A stretch of 64,000 nucleotides of DNA, taken from contig CALWNE010000032.1 in assembly GCA_944382705.1 (NCBI GenBank), forward strand, positions 1 through 64,000, in the 5' to 3' direction. Positions within the stretch are counted from its first letter, which is position 1, and each line of letters begins with the position of its first letter. Of this stretch, positions 1-8,281 are shown one piece after another. Position numbers and translations under genes: made by a program. The notes under the pieces were generated by a model. The model was not told where the DNA came from and did not search any database. It worked only from the letters and a program-made list of their open reading frames with translations. The stretch is from an uncultured Allofournierella sp. (lineage in GTDB: Bacteria > Bacillota > Clostridia > Oscillospirales > Ruminococcaceae).

Positions 1-7
1 GTCATTT

Positions 8-84
8 TGGCACCCCCGGCGAGACTCGAACTCACTACATTCCGCTTAGGAGGCGGACCCTCTATCCCGGTGAGGTACGGGGGC
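8..84 (-). tRNA. tRNA-Arg (anticodon CCU)
   Basis: The minus strand folds into a complete 77-nt cloverleaf. The 7-bp acceptor (GCCCCCG/CGGGGGT) includes one G-U pair. The D stem is CCTC/GAGG, the anticodon stem TCCGC/GCGGA with loop CTCCTAA, and the T stem GTGAG/CTCGC with loop TTCGAGT. The CCA end is encoded (TGG at 8-10 on the plus strand). Anticodon CCT reads AGG codons. Confidence 0.95.
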
Positions 85-107
85 TTATACAACAAATATT
101 CAATTTT

Positions 108-176
108 CAGGCTCCACAGGATTCGAACGAACTGCCGCTTAGGAGGGGCTTGTTATATCCATTTAACTAAGGGGGC
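108..176 (-). pseudogene. Chimeric tRNA-Arg(CCU) remnant
   Basis: The 5' half (acceptor GCCCCCT, D stem GTTA/TAAC, anticodon loop CTCCTAA) is a normal tRNA-Arg(CCU). From the anticodon loop onward it no longer fits: AGCCC faces GCGGC, the T stem GTTCG/CCTGT hardly pairs, and the 3' end GGAGCCT does not pair with the acceptor. A T-loop-like TTCGAAT is present. It shares CCTCCTAAGCGG with the intact tRNA just to its left. It is most likely a broken or recombined tRNA; a working but divergent tRNA is unlikely. Confidence 0.7.
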
Positions 177-342
177 ATATTCTACTATACGGGTGCATTG
201 CTGCATGGCGTGCGGCCCAGGGCTGTGCAAAGTTACGCTGTACCGCTGCCGCTGTTTGGGCCAAGCCATGGTGCAGGCGGTGCTTTGGCCCCCGGGGCCG
301 CAATGCTTTTTTATTATAAAGGATACCGTGGGTAAAATCAAG

Positions 343-371
343 TTGAAATCACCTTTCCTTCATTGTATAGT
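343..371 (+). promoter_or_regulatory. Sigma-A promoter of the potassium channel gene
   Basis: TTGAAA at 343-348 and TATAGT at 366-371 are separated by 17 bases. The stretch from 177 to 342 shows no gene. Transcription would begin near 378 and give a leader of about 155 bases. Confidence 0.7.
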
Positions 372-382
372 ATACTAAGAAA

Positions 383-504
383 CCGCCATGCCGGGTTTTG
401 CCCAGGGTATGGCGGGCAGCATTCATTCACTTGTTTGCGGCTTGGTTTGCAGCCGCAAGGATATGGTTTGACCCTCGGCACTGCCCTGGCTGGGCAGGCA
501 GGGC
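383..504 (+). promoter_or_regulatory. Structured 5' leader (three hairpins)
   Basis: There are three stems: CCGCCAT/ATGGCGG (383-389 with 409-415), TTGCGGCT/AGCCGCAA (435-442 with 451-458) and GCCCTG/CAGGGC (483-488 with 499-504). The last lies just before the ribosome site at 518-524. I do not recognise a known riboswitch; the c-di-AMP (ydaO) consensus, common before potassium genes, is not visible. Function is inferred only from structure and position. Confidence 0.4.
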
Positions 505-533
505 CAACTGGTAAAACAAAGGAGGTATTTTTT

Positions 534-1958
534 TTGGACCAACAACCTCAAACCGGCACATCGTCCCAATTTAGTCGTTTGTTAAGCCGGAGCTCCCACG
601 CACCCAAAACCATGCGCAAACGGCTGGAGGAAATCTCCCCCACCCGGTTGATTGTATCCAGCTTTTTGGGGGTCATCATCACCGGTACGCTGCTGTTGCT
701 GCTTCCTTTTTCCACCCACAAGGGCATTGCATTTTTGGATGCCCTTTTTACCGCCACCAGTGCCACCTGCGTAACCGGCCTGATTCGGGTGGATACCTTT
801 CAGGCCTTTACCCGCTTTGGCCAGATTGTTGTTCTTGCACTCATTCAGGTGGGCGGTCTGGGGCTTGTTACCCTCACCAGCTTTGTGATGGTGGCACTGC
901 GCCGCCGGGTGGGTTTTAAATCCATGCGGCTGGCCAGCGAATCCATTGGCTCCACCAATGTGGCGGATGTGATGAAGCTTCTGCTTTGGGTCATTCGCAT
1001 CTCCGCTGTGTTTGAGGCACTGGGCTTTGTGCTGCTGCTGCCGGTGTTTGTACCCCGGTTCGGCGCAGAGGGCATCTTTGTATCCCTGTTTCTTTCCATT
1101 TCGGCGTTCTGCAATGCAGGGTTTGATATTCTAGGCCGGGCCGCTCCCTATGTGAGCCTTACCGGGTATGCGGGCAACTGGTATGTGCAAACGGTTATTA
1201 TGTTTTTGATTGCAGCCGGCGGCCTTGGCTTTATGGTCTGGTACGAGCTGAGCCAGTGGCGCAAACAGCGGCATCTTTCGCTCCATGCCAAGGTGGTTCT
1301 CATCTGCACCGCCGGGCTGATTGTGGGCGGCACGGTGGCCTTTGCCTTTTTGGAGTGGAACAACCCCCACACCATTGGCCCCATGGGCGTGTTTGATAAA
1401 GTTGTAAACAGCGCCTTCCAGTCGGTAAGCGCCCGCACCGCCGGGTTTAACACGGTAGACCTGGCCGCCATGAACCCCATTACCAAATGTATGCTGTCGG
1501 TGCTTATGTTTATTGGTGCAGCACCGGGCGGCACCGGCGGCGGTATCAAGGTAACCACTTTCAGCATACTTTTGGTTACGGTTGCCTCGGTGGCCACCGG
1601 CCAGGAGGACGCCCAGCTGATGCAGCGGCGCATCAACAAAAAAACCGTTTATCAGGCTTTGTCCATCACCATGCTGGCCATTGCCATTGTGGTAGTTTCC
1701 ACCCTGTGCGTCTTTTTTTACAGCGGCGAAACCGTCAGCCCGCTGGACTGCCTGTACGAAACCGTCAGCGCCTTTGCGACGGTGGGCTGCAGCGTGGGCG
1801 TAACGGCCACCATGCAGGCACCTGCTTTGATTGTAACCATTCTCACCATGTTTATTGGCCGTGTAGGCCCCATCTCCATGGTCATCAGCCTGGCCAGACA
1901 AAACCAAAAGAAGGGCCGGTTTGCTGTACTGCCCGAAGGCAAAATTAATGTGGGCTAA
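534..1958 (+). CDS. TrkH/KtrB family potassium uptake channel subunit
   Basis: Membrane subunit for K+ uptake, 474 residues, in the usual range for KtrB/TrkH. The four pore repeats are visible through their selectivity-filter segments: SATCVTGL, SAFCNAGFD, SARTAGFN and SAFATVGCSVG. Hydrophobic helices fill the rest. The start is TTG at 534 because AAAGGAGG at 517-524 is well placed; the frame stays open upstream to 363 but that part looks like leader RNA. No TrkA/KtrA regulatory gene is adjacent, so the gating partner must be elsewhere. It is preceded by its own promoter and a folded leader. Confidence 0.92.
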   Translation: MDQQPQTGTSSQFSRLLSRSSHAPKTMRKRLEEISPTRLIVSSFLGVIITGTLLLLLPFSTHKGIAFLDALFTATSATCVTGLIRVDTFQAFTRFGQIVVLALIQVGGLGLVTLTSFVMVALRRRVGFKSMRLASESIGSTNVADVMKLLLWVIRISAVFEALGFVLLLPVFVPRFGAEGIFVSLFLSISAFCNAGFDILGRAAPYVSLTGYAGNWYVQTVIMFLIAAGGLGFMVWYELSQWRKQRHLSLHAKVVLICTAGLIVGGTVAFAFLEWNNPHTIGPMGVFDKVVNSAFQSVSARTAGFNTVDLAAMNPITKCMLSVLMFIGAAPGGTGGGIKVTTFSILLVTVASVATGQEDAQLMQRRINKKTVYQALSITMLAIAIVVVSTLCVFFYSGETVSPLDCLYETVSAFATVGCSVGVTATMQAPALIVTILTMFIGRVGPISMVISLARQNQKKGRFAVLPEGKINVG

Positions 1959-2002
1959 GTTCTCAGGCATACCCACATAACGCAAGCTGCCTGTGGATTG
2001 CA

Positions 2003-2027
2003 GCCGGGCTGTTCCCCGGATTTTTTT
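2003..2027 (+). terminator. Short hairpin terminator after the potassium channel gene
   Basis: A five-pair stem CCGGG/CCCGG (2004-2008 with 2015-2019) is followed by seven T residues at 2021-2027. The stem is short, so some read-through into the next gene is likely. Confidence 0.5.
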
Positions 2028-2048
2028 AGCAGGCTTCGCATTAATCCC

Positions 2049-2765
2049 ATGTCCATTCGTAATTTTTTCTTAAAAAAAGTTCTTGCTCTCTCCTTTCTGC
2101 TGCTGGTTCTGCTGGAGTGTATTCTGGGGGCCAGTGTGCTGTTGTTCCGGGATCACCTGCTGCGCAATGCACAAAGCATGGGTATGCTACTGACGGAAAG
2201 CCACGCCCGGGAGATTGAAACCCAGCTGAACGAGTACAGCACCCTGCTGCAAATGGCCAAGGTAAACATTCAAAAAATGCAGCAGGAACAAGCCGATAAG
2301 AGCGCCTTTTTGACCCAGGTGAAAAAACACCTGCGCCACGCCAACGCAACCCTGGTGATAATTGACCTGGATAACTTTAAAAAGGTGAACAATCTGTATG
2401 GCCACGACCAGGGCGATGCGGTACTCCGCCAGACCGCAAGCCTGCTTTCCAGCACCTTCCGCAGCACCGACCTGGTGGGCCGGTTTGGCGGCGATGAATT
2501 TATGGTACTGATTCCCAAACATCTGGACGAACAGGTGTTGAACCGTAAATTCAGCCATCTGTGCGACTCTCTCAATCAAATCAGCCTGCAATATCCGCAG
2601 GCCAATCTTTCCATGAGCATTGGCGCTGGTTACTGCTTAAAAGGCGCAGACTACGAGAAGGTATTCAAACAGGTGGACGAAACCCTTTACCAGGTAAAGC
2701 GCAGCGGCAAAAACTCCTTTCAAATCCACCGGCCAGAACACGGCGCCGCCCATTCCAAGGGGTAA
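2049..2765 (+). CDS. Membrane GGDEF protein (putative diguanylate cyclase)
   Basis: 238 residues. One membrane helix (about 11-33) is followed by a short helical stretch and a GGDEF domain. Visible are the metal-site Asp in IIDLDNF (D106), GGDEF at 147-151, and RSTD at 138-141 placed as an inhibitory RxxD I-site. The usual DxLTGLxNR motif at the start of the domain is missing; the segment KMQQEQADKSAF stands in its place. Activity is therefore plausible but not certain. ATG at 2049 was chosen although its ribosome site is weak; TTG at 1998 is an alternative that would place the terminator inside the gene. Confidence 0.8.
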   Translation: MSIRNFFLKKVLALSFLLLVLLECILGASVLLFRDHLLRNAQSMGMLLTESHAREIETQLNEYSTLLQMAKVNIQKMQQEQADKSAFLTQVKKHLRHANATLVIIDLDNFKKVNNLYGHDQGDAVLRQTASLLSSTFRSTDLVGRFGGDEFMVLIPKHLDEQVLNRKFSHLCDSLNQISLQYPQANLSMSIGAGYCLKGADYEKVFKQVDETLYQVKRSGKNSFQIHRPEHGAAHSKG

Positions 2766-2810
2766 TTTTCTCGCAGGTTCAGCCCTCTGGCGGCAAATCA
2801 ACCCATACAA

Positions 2811-2849
2811 AAAGCAGGATTCCCTTCCAGGAGGGAATCCTGCTTTTTT
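2811..2849. terminator. Bidirectional terminator
   Basis: A perfect 13-bp stem (2813-2825 with 2832-2844) with a six-base loop is flanked by A residues on the left and T residues on the right. It lies between the converging GGDEF and SulP genes and can serve both. Confidence 0.85.
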
Positions 2850-2852
2850 GCA

Positions 2853-4511
2853 TTACACAGACTGTGTGGTTTTTAAAAGATTCAGCTGTTCCATCCAGTC
2901 GATGGCTTCCATGGCGTCCCACACAAAGCAGTGGGCGCCGGTCTGCTCCACCAAACCGGCCTGCTCCATAACCTCTTTCACCTTGGGCTGCACCGCACAA
3001 AACAGCACCTGGGTGCCCTGCTGGTTCAGCTGCTGGGTCAGTTCACACAGCATATCCGCGGCGGTATCGTCCATATAGGGCACGCCACGCATGGAAAAGA
3101 TAACCCCCTTGAGGGGTTCGGCCATCTGGGCCATCTGGCGGGTAAGCTGCTCCTGGGTGCCAAAAAACAGCGGACCGGTCAGGTACACCACCTTCACCTG
3201 GGGGAAGGCAATCTCCTGCCCGCCCTGCTTGCGGCGCACATCGCTCACCGCCACTTCCAGGTTGCAGCTCTTGAGCACAAACAGCAGCATGGCCACGCCA
3301 ATGCCCACCAGAATGGCTACCACTAAGTCAAACACCACGGTGGCGGCCATGGTGGCCAAAAACTGCGCCTGAGAAGCCCGCAGCTTGTTTTGGAACAGCC
3401 GCCGGATGGCCGGCCACTCGTTCATGCGCCAGGCCGTTACCATCAGCACCCCAGCCAGGGTAGCCAGGGGAATGCGGCCCATAATGCCGCCCAGCAAAAA
3501 CATGGACAAAATCAGGGTGATGGCGTGCACCACGCTTACCATACGGGTACGACCACCGCTTTTAATGCCCACCGAGGTACGGGCGATGGCCGCCGTGGCA
3601 GGCACGCCGCCAAACAGCGGAATCACCAGGTTGCCAATGCCCTGGGCCACCAGCTCCCGGGTGGAGTTAAGGGGCTGGCCGGTCATGCGGGCTGCGGCAG
3701 CGCCGCACAGCAGGCTTTCAATCATGCCAAGGGCCGCAATGGAGCAGGCGGGCAGCAGCAGCTGGGGCAGCATGGAAACATCCAGCCCGGTTTGCAGCAG
3801 GCCGTGGGGGGTGATGAGGGTTTGAGGGATGGCCCCCACCTCTGCCACCTGCGAAGCGCTGCTGTTTGGGTTGAGCAAAAAGTTAATGGGGATGGCCACC
3901 ACAATGGCCATGAGGGAGCCGGGCAGCCAGCGGGCCAGCTTTTTGGGCCAGGCCAGCATTACCACCACTGCCAGCACGCCAAACAAAACCGCCTGGGGGT
4001 TGGGCTTAAAGCCCAGGCTGGCGTAGGAGGCCAGCTTTTGCAGGGCGTTTTCTCCCTGGCTGGTGGTGCCAAAAAAGTTATCAATCTGGCCCAGGGCAAT
4101 AATAATGGCAATGCCGGAGGTAAAGCCGGTGATGACCGGCACCGGAATGTAGGATACCAGCTTGCCCACCCGCAGCAGGGCCATAACCAGCAGAATGGCA
4201 CCGGTCAAAAAGCCTGCGGTGAGCACCCCCTGCACCCCATACCGGCCTGCAATGCCCACCAGAATGGCCGCCATTGCGCCGGTGGGGCCGCTGATTTGGT
4301 AGGCAGCACCCCCCAGAATGCCAATCACAATACCGGCCAGAATGGCGGTAATCATGCCGCTGGCAGCGTCGGCGCCGCTGCTTACGCCAAAGGCCAGAGC
4401 CAAGGGCAGGGCCACCGCCGCAACGGTAAGGCCCGCCAGGATATCCGCCAGCAGTGCGGCTCCATTATAGCCTGCAAATTCCTGCTGCAAATCCTTCCAA
4501 TAGGTTTTCAT
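2853..4511 (-). CDS. SulP family anion transporter with STAS domain
   Basis: 552 residues. The N-terminal two thirds hold the many membrane helices of SulP/SLC26 carriers, with the family stretch SGPTGAMAAILVG near residue 85. The C-terminal STAS domain includes GVIFSMRGVPYMDDTA. It likely moves sulfate, bicarbonate or another inorganic anion; the substrate cannot be read from sequence. The start is ATG at 4511 behind GGGGAGGA; the open frame extends to 4559 but without a ribosome site. It lies downstream of pepT across a hairpin, so it may be expressed by read-through or from a promoter inside pepT. Confidence 0.9.
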   Translation of the reverse strand: MKTYWKDLQQEFAGYNGAALLADILAGLTVAAVALPLALAFGVSSGADAASGMITAILAGIVIGILGGAAYQISGPTGAMAAILVGIAGRYGVQGVLTAGFLTGAILLVMALLRVGKLVSYIPVPVITGFTSGIAIIIALGQIDNFFGTTSQGENALQKLASYASLGFKPNPQAVLFGVLAVVVMLAWPKKLARWLPGSLMAIVVAIPINFLLNPNSSASQVAEVGAIPQTLITPHGLLQTGLDVSMLPQLLLPACSIAALGMIESLLCGAAAARMTGQPLNSTRELVAQGIGNLVIPLFGGVPATAAIARTSVGIKSGGRTRMVSVVHAITLILSMFLLGGIMGRIPLATLAGVLMVTAWRMNEWPAIRRLFQNKLRASQAQFLATMAATVVFDLVVAILVGIGVAMLLFVLKSCNLEVAVSDVRRKQGGQEIAFPQVKVVYLTGPLFFGTQEQLTRQMAQMAEPLKGVIFSMRGVPYMDDTAADMLCELTQQLNQQGTQVLFCAVQPKVKEVMEQAGLVEQTGAHCFVWDAMEAIDWMEQLNLLKTTQSV

Positions 4512-4541
4512 GCCACAAATTCCTCCCCTGTTTGCACTCAA

Positions 4542-4580
4542 AAGCCACCAGCGGCGCACGGTTTGCCGCTGGTGGCTTGG
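4542..4580 (-). terminator. Terminator after pepT
   Basis: A 14-bp perfect stem (AAGCCACCAGCGGC at 4542-4555 with its complement at 4565-4578) and a nine-base loop are followed on the minus strand by only four T residues. Termination may be partial. Confidence 0.65.
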
Positions 4581-4584
4581 TTGG

Positions 4585-5805
4585 TTAGTTGTTTGCGTAG
4601 TTAGACACCAGGTTCAGCAGAATTTCCACGCTCTTGTCCATTTTTTCTGCGGTGATGTATTCGCAGGGACCATGGAAGTTGAAGCCGCCGGTGCCCAGGT
4701 TGGGGCAGGGCAGCCCCATAAAGGAGAGCCGTGCACCATCGGTGCCGCCCCGGATGGGCACAATGTGAGGCTCCAGACCTGCCTGGCGGATGGCCTGGGC
4801 TGCATTTTCCACCAGATGGAAGTGGGGCTTCACCTTTTCTTCCATGTTGTAGTAATTGTCCTGCATGGTCAGCTCCACCGTTCCCTCGCCGTGGGTCTGA
4901 TTCAGCCGCTGGGCCAGCTGAACCAGCAGCTCCTTGCGGGCCTCAAATTTTTGGCGGTCATGGTCCCGGATGATGTAGTGCAGCTTGGCAGCGGTTACAT
5001 CGCCCTCCATGCTTTCCAGGTGGAAAAAGCCCTCAAAGCCCTCGGTGTGCTCCGGCACTTCCAGCGGGGGCAGACCGGCGGCAAACTCCATGGCAATGGT
5101 CTGGGCATTCTTCATCAGGCCCTTTGCGCTGCCGGGGTGCACCGAAAAGCCATGGATGCGCACGGTGGCATCCGCTGCGTTAAAGTTCTGGTACTCCAGT
5201 TCCCCCACATCGCCGCCGTCCACGGTGTAGGCATAGGCAGCCCCAAAACGCTGCACATCAAACAGGTCTGCACCCTGGCCAACCTCCTCGTCCGGGGTAA
5301 AACCAATGCAGATGGGGCCGTGGGCAACTTCGCCCTTCATCAGCTGCTGAGCCAGGGTCATAATCTCCGCAATGCCTGCCTTATCGTCTGCTCCCAGCAG
5401 GGTGGTGCCGTCGCCGGTAATCAGGGTTTGGCCCTTCCAGTTTTTCAGTTCGGGAAAACGCTCCACCGTCATCCACTGGCCGCTGCCAGGCAGCAGCACA
5501 TCGCCGCCGTCGTAGTTGGCAATTACCTGGGGCTTTACCCCCTCACCGGGAGCCGCCGGGGCGGTATCCATGTGGGCCACAAAGCCCAGGGCGGGCTTGT
5601 GCTCCAGGCCGGGGGTGGCTGGGATTTTTGCGTAGATGTAGCAGTGCTCGTCCAGCGTTACATCCTCAATGCCCATCTCCCGAAGCTGCTTGACCAGCAG
5701 GCGGGCCAGGTCGAACTGGCGCTGGGTGGTGGGATGGCTGGTGCTGGCCGGGTCCGAAGTGGTGTAAATGGTTACATAGTCCAAAAAGCGTTGGTATGCA
5801 CGCAT
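4585..5805 (-). CDS. pepT: Peptidase T (tripeptide aminopeptidase)
   Basis: 406 residues, normal for PepT, a cytoplasmic M20B zinc peptidase that removes the N-terminal residue from tripeptides. Metal and catalytic motifs are present: HMDTAP, GADDKAG, TPDEEVG and TVDGGDVGE. The C-terminal part has PIRGGTDGARLSF and GTGGFNFHGP, typical of the subfamily. ATG at 5805 follows AAAGGATGA. The leader contains a hairpin (GCCGCTG/CAGCGGC, 5828-5848). Confidence 0.95.
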   Translation of the reverse strand: MRAYQRFLDYVTIYTTSDPASTSHPTTQRQFDLARLLVKQLREMGIEDVTLDEHCYIYAKIPATPGLEHKPALGFVAHMDTAPAAPGEGVKPQVIANYDGGDVLLPGSGQWMTVERFPELKNWKGQTLITGDGTTLLGADDKAGIAEIMTLAQQLMKGEVAHGPICIGFTPDEEVGQGADLFDVQRFGAAYAYTVDGGDVGELEYQNFNAADATVRIHGFSVHPGSAKGLMKNAQTIAMEFAAGLPPLEVPEHTEGFEGFFHLESMEGDVTAAKLHYIIRDHDRQKFEARKELLVQLAQRLNQTHGEGTVELTMQDNYYNMEEKVKPHFHLVENAAQAIRQAGLEPHIVPIRGGTDGARLSFMGLPCPNLGTGGFNFHGPCEYITAEKMDKSVEILLNLVSNYANN

Positions 5806-5867
5806 AGTGATTCATCCTTTCCTTGGCAGCCGCTGCTGCAAACAGCGGCAGTTGTTCTATGTACTGA

Positions 5868-5896
5868 ATTGTATCACAAACGGGGTAAAATAAAAA
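5868..5896 (-). promoter_or_regulatory. pepT promoter (extended -10)
   Basis: On the minus strand TGATACAAT forms an extended -10 (TACAAT at 5868-5873, TG at 5875-5876). The -35 region is weak (TTTTTA at 5891-5896). Confidence 0.5.
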
Positions 5897-5950
5897 GGGC
5901 AGAGATTGCCCTGCACAGGTGCGCCGGCTCGCCAAATTCCCCCGTTATAC

Positions 5951-5979
5951 TTGGAATACCGACGCTTTTGTGGTATGCT
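5951..5979 (+). promoter_or_regulatory. Promoter of the glycan operon
   Basis: TTGGAA at 5951-5956 and TATGCT at 5974-5979 are 17 bases apart, about 70 bases before fnlA. This is the only clear promoter seen for the eight genes that follow. Confidence 0.65.
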
Positions 5980-6049
5980 ATGTTCTGTATCAGTGTGCTT
6001 ACCCGCCCTGGGTTTCAGGGGCGAAATGATAGAAACGGAGGCCTTTTTT

Positions 6050-7096
6050 ATGGCAGGCAGCTATTTTACCAACAAAACCCTTTTGATTACCGGCGGTACC
6101 GGCAGTTTTGGCAACACCGTACTCAAGCATTTTTTGGCCAGCGACATTGGCGAAATCCGAATCTTTTCCCGTGATGAAAAAAAGCAGGATGATATGCGCC
6201 ACGAAATCCAGCAAAAGCATCCCCAGCTGGCGGGCAAGCTGCGGTTTTATCTGGGCGATGTGCGGGAAATCGACAGTGTGCGCAGTGCCGTGCGGGGCGT
6301 GGATTACATCTTTCATGCCGCTGCCCTCAAGCAGGTGCCCAGCTGCGAATTCTTCCCCATGGAGGCTGTGCGCACCAATGTGGTCGGCACCGACAATGTG
6401 CTCACTGCCGCCATTGACGCAGGGGTAAAAAAGGTGGTTTGCCTCTCCACCGATAAGGCCGCCTACCCCATCAACGCCATGGGCATTTCCAAGGCCATGA
6501 TGGAAAAGGTCATCGGCGCAAAGGCCCGCACCGTAAAAGCAGAGGATACCACCATCTGCTGCACCCGTTACGGCAATGTAATGTGCAGCCGGGGCAGCGT
6601 GATTCCCCTGTTTATCGACCAGATTCGGGCCGGTAAGCCCATCACCATCACCGACCCCAGCATGACCCGCTTTCTGATGAATCTGGACGAGGCGGTGGAC
6701 CTGGTTCAGTTTGCCTTTGAGCACGCAAACCCCGGTGATTTGTTTGTGCAAAAGAGCGATGCTTCCACCATTGGGGACCTGGCCAAGGCAGTGCAGCAGC
6801 TGTTTGGGGACACCGGCACCCAGATTATCGGCACCCGCCACGGCGAAAAGCTGTACGAAACCCTCATGACCAGAGAGGAGCGGATTCGCAGCGAGGACAT
6901 GGGCGGCTACTACCGTGTGTCCGCCGATGGCCGTGACCTGAACTATGACAAATTTGTGGTGCAGGGCCAGGTGCACACCGAGGCTGACGAAGCCTACACC
7001 AGCCACAACACCCGCCGGCTGAATGTGGAGCAGACGGTGGAAAAGATTTTGACCACCGACTATGTACAGCAGGCTCTGGCCGACTGGAAGAAATAA
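6050..7096 (+). CDS. fnlA: UDP-GlcNAc 4,6-dehydratase/5-epimerase (FnlA/CapE type)
   Basis: 348 residues. First step of UDP-L-FucNAc synthesis: dehydration and epimerisation of UDP-GlcNAc. The Rossmann motif GGTGSFGNT is at about 15-23. The catalytic region reads STDKAAYPINAMGISK, with Met at the position where most short-chain dehydrogenases have Tyr, a feature I recall for the Cap5E/FnlA subgroup. ATG at 6050 follows ACGGAGG; the frame is open further upstream (to 5906), but that would swallow the promoter. fnlB and fnlC follow directly, which supports the assignment over a PseB-like enzyme. Confidence 0.88.
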   Translation: MAGSYFTNKTLLITGGTGSFGNTVLKHFLASDIGEIRIFSRDEKKQDDMRHEIQQKHPQLAGKLRFYLGDVREIDSVRSAVRGVDYIFHAAALKQVPSCEFFPMEAVRTNVVGTDNVLTAAIDAGVKKVVCLSTDKAAYPINAMGISKAMMEKVIGAKARTVKAEDTTICCTRYGNVMCSRGSVIPLFIDQIRAGKPITITDPSMTRFLMNLDEAVDLVQFAFEHANPGDLFVQKSDASTIGDLAKAVQQLFGDTGTQIIGTRHGEKLYETLMTREERIRSEDMGGYYRVSADGRDLNYDKFVVQGQVHTEADEAYTSHNTRRLNVEQTVEKILTTDYVQQALADWKK

Positions 7097-7117
7097 CAAG
7101 CAAAGGAGCCGCCTTTT

Positions 7118-8251
7118 ATGGACCAGAACGCACCCATTCTGATTACCGGCGCCGGGGGATTTATCGGCCGCAACCTTACCGCCACCCTGAAAGCCGCCGG
7201 TTTTACAGACCTGATGCTCTTTGAACGGGCCGACACTGCCCAGACCTTGCAGGAGTATGCCCGCCGGGCCCGGTTTGTGTTCCACCTGGCTGGCATCAAC
7301 CGTCCCCAGGACCCCAGCGAGTTCTATACCGGCAACGCCGGCCTGACCGAAAGCCTGCTTGCCATGCTGGAGCAGGCGGGCAATCCCTGCCCGGTGCTGG
7401 TCACCAGCAGCACCCAGGCCCAGCTGGACAACGACTATGGCAAAAGCAAAGCCCAGGCAGAACAGGCCCTGTTTGCCTATGGCCGCCGCACCGGTGCGCC
7501 GGTGTATGTGTTCCGGCTGCCGGGGGTGTTTGGCAAATGGTGCCGCCCCAACTACAACAGCGTGGTGGCCACCTTCTGCCATAACGCCGCCCACGGCATT
7601 CCCCTCTCGGTGCGGGACCCGGAATTCAGTCTGCCACTGGTTTATATCGACGATGTGGTGCGCTGCTTTGTGCAGGCCATGGACGGCCAGGTAATGCAGG
7701 ACCGCAGCCTGGAGCCTCTGTGCCTGGTGCAGCCGGTGCACACCACCACCTTGGGGCATCTGGCCCAGGTAATCGAGGGCTTTGCCGCCAACCGCACCAG
7801 CCTGCAGGTTCCCCTGCTGGCGGAAAACAGCCTGGAAAAAAAGCTCTATTCCACCTGGCTTTCCTACCTGCCCCAGGACCAGTTCTCCTACCCGCTTGTC
7901 ACCCATGCGGACCAGCGGGGCAGCTTTACCGAATTTTTGCGCACCCCGGAACGGGGCCAGGTGAGCATCAACATCTCCAAGCCCGGCATCACCAAGGGCA
8001 ACCACTGGCACCACAGCAAAAACGAAAAGTTTTTGGTGGTAAGCGGCAAAGCGGTGATTCGGTTCCGTGCCATCGACAGTGACCAGGTGATTGAATACCC
8101 GGTCAGCGGCGACAAGCTGGAGGTTGTGGACATTCCCACCGGCTACACCCACAACATCGAAAATGTGGGTGATACCGACCTGGTAACGGTGATGTGGGCC
8201 AACGAAGCCTTTGACCCGGACCATCCGGACACCTTCTTTCTGCCGGTTTGA
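7118..8251 (+). CDS. fnlB: UDP-sugar 4-ketoreductase with cupin domain (FnlB type)
   Basis: 377 residues. An NAD(P)-dependent epimerase/reductase domain (GAGGFIG at 11-17; YGKSK as the catalytic Tyr/Lys pair) is followed from about residue 260 by a cupin domain (HWHHSKNEKF, VDIPTGYTHNIEN). This two-domain build is characteristic of FnlB/Cap5F, which reduces the 4-keto sugar made by FnlA. The ribosome site AAAGGAG is at 7101-7107. It lies 21 bases after fnlA in the same operon. Confidence 0.88.
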   Translation: MDQNAPILITGAGGFIGRNLTATLKAAGFTDLMLFERADTAQTLQEYARRARFVFHLAGINRPQDPSEFYTGNAGLTESLLAMLEQAGNPCPVLVTSSTQAQLDNDYGKSKAQAEQALFAYGRRTGAPVYVFRLPGVFGKWCRPNYNSVVATFCHNAAHGIPLSVRDPEFSLPLVYIDDVVRCFVQAMDGQVMQDRSLEPLCLVQPVHTTTLGHLAQVIEGFAANRTSLQVPLLAENSLEKKLYSTWLSYLPQDQFSYPLVTHADQRGSFTEFLRTPERGQVSINISKPGITKGNHWHHSKNEKFLVVSGKAVIRFRAIDSDQVIEYPVSGDKLEVVDIPTGYTHNIENVGDTDLVTVMWANEAFDPDHPDTFFLPV

Positions 8252-8281
8252 CCCCCCCGTTAAACAACAAGGAGCATTTGT

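Noticed and set aside
7..378. Open frame over the tRNA region
   Set aside because: It runs through a complete tRNA and a tRNA remnant and has no ribosome site.
343..533. c-di-AMP (ydaO) riboswitch before the potassium channel
   Set aside because: The leader is folded, but the conserved ydaO sequence blocks are not visible.
5896..5912. Hairpin AGGGCA/TGCCCT before the glycan operon as a terminator
   Set aside because: Its T-run side faces the minus strand, where no gene ends; it lies upstream of the pepT promoter and may only block antisense transcription.
5999..8224. 741-codon open frame antisense to fnlA and fnlB
   Set aside because: Both plus-strand genes have full family motifs; the antisense product has none.
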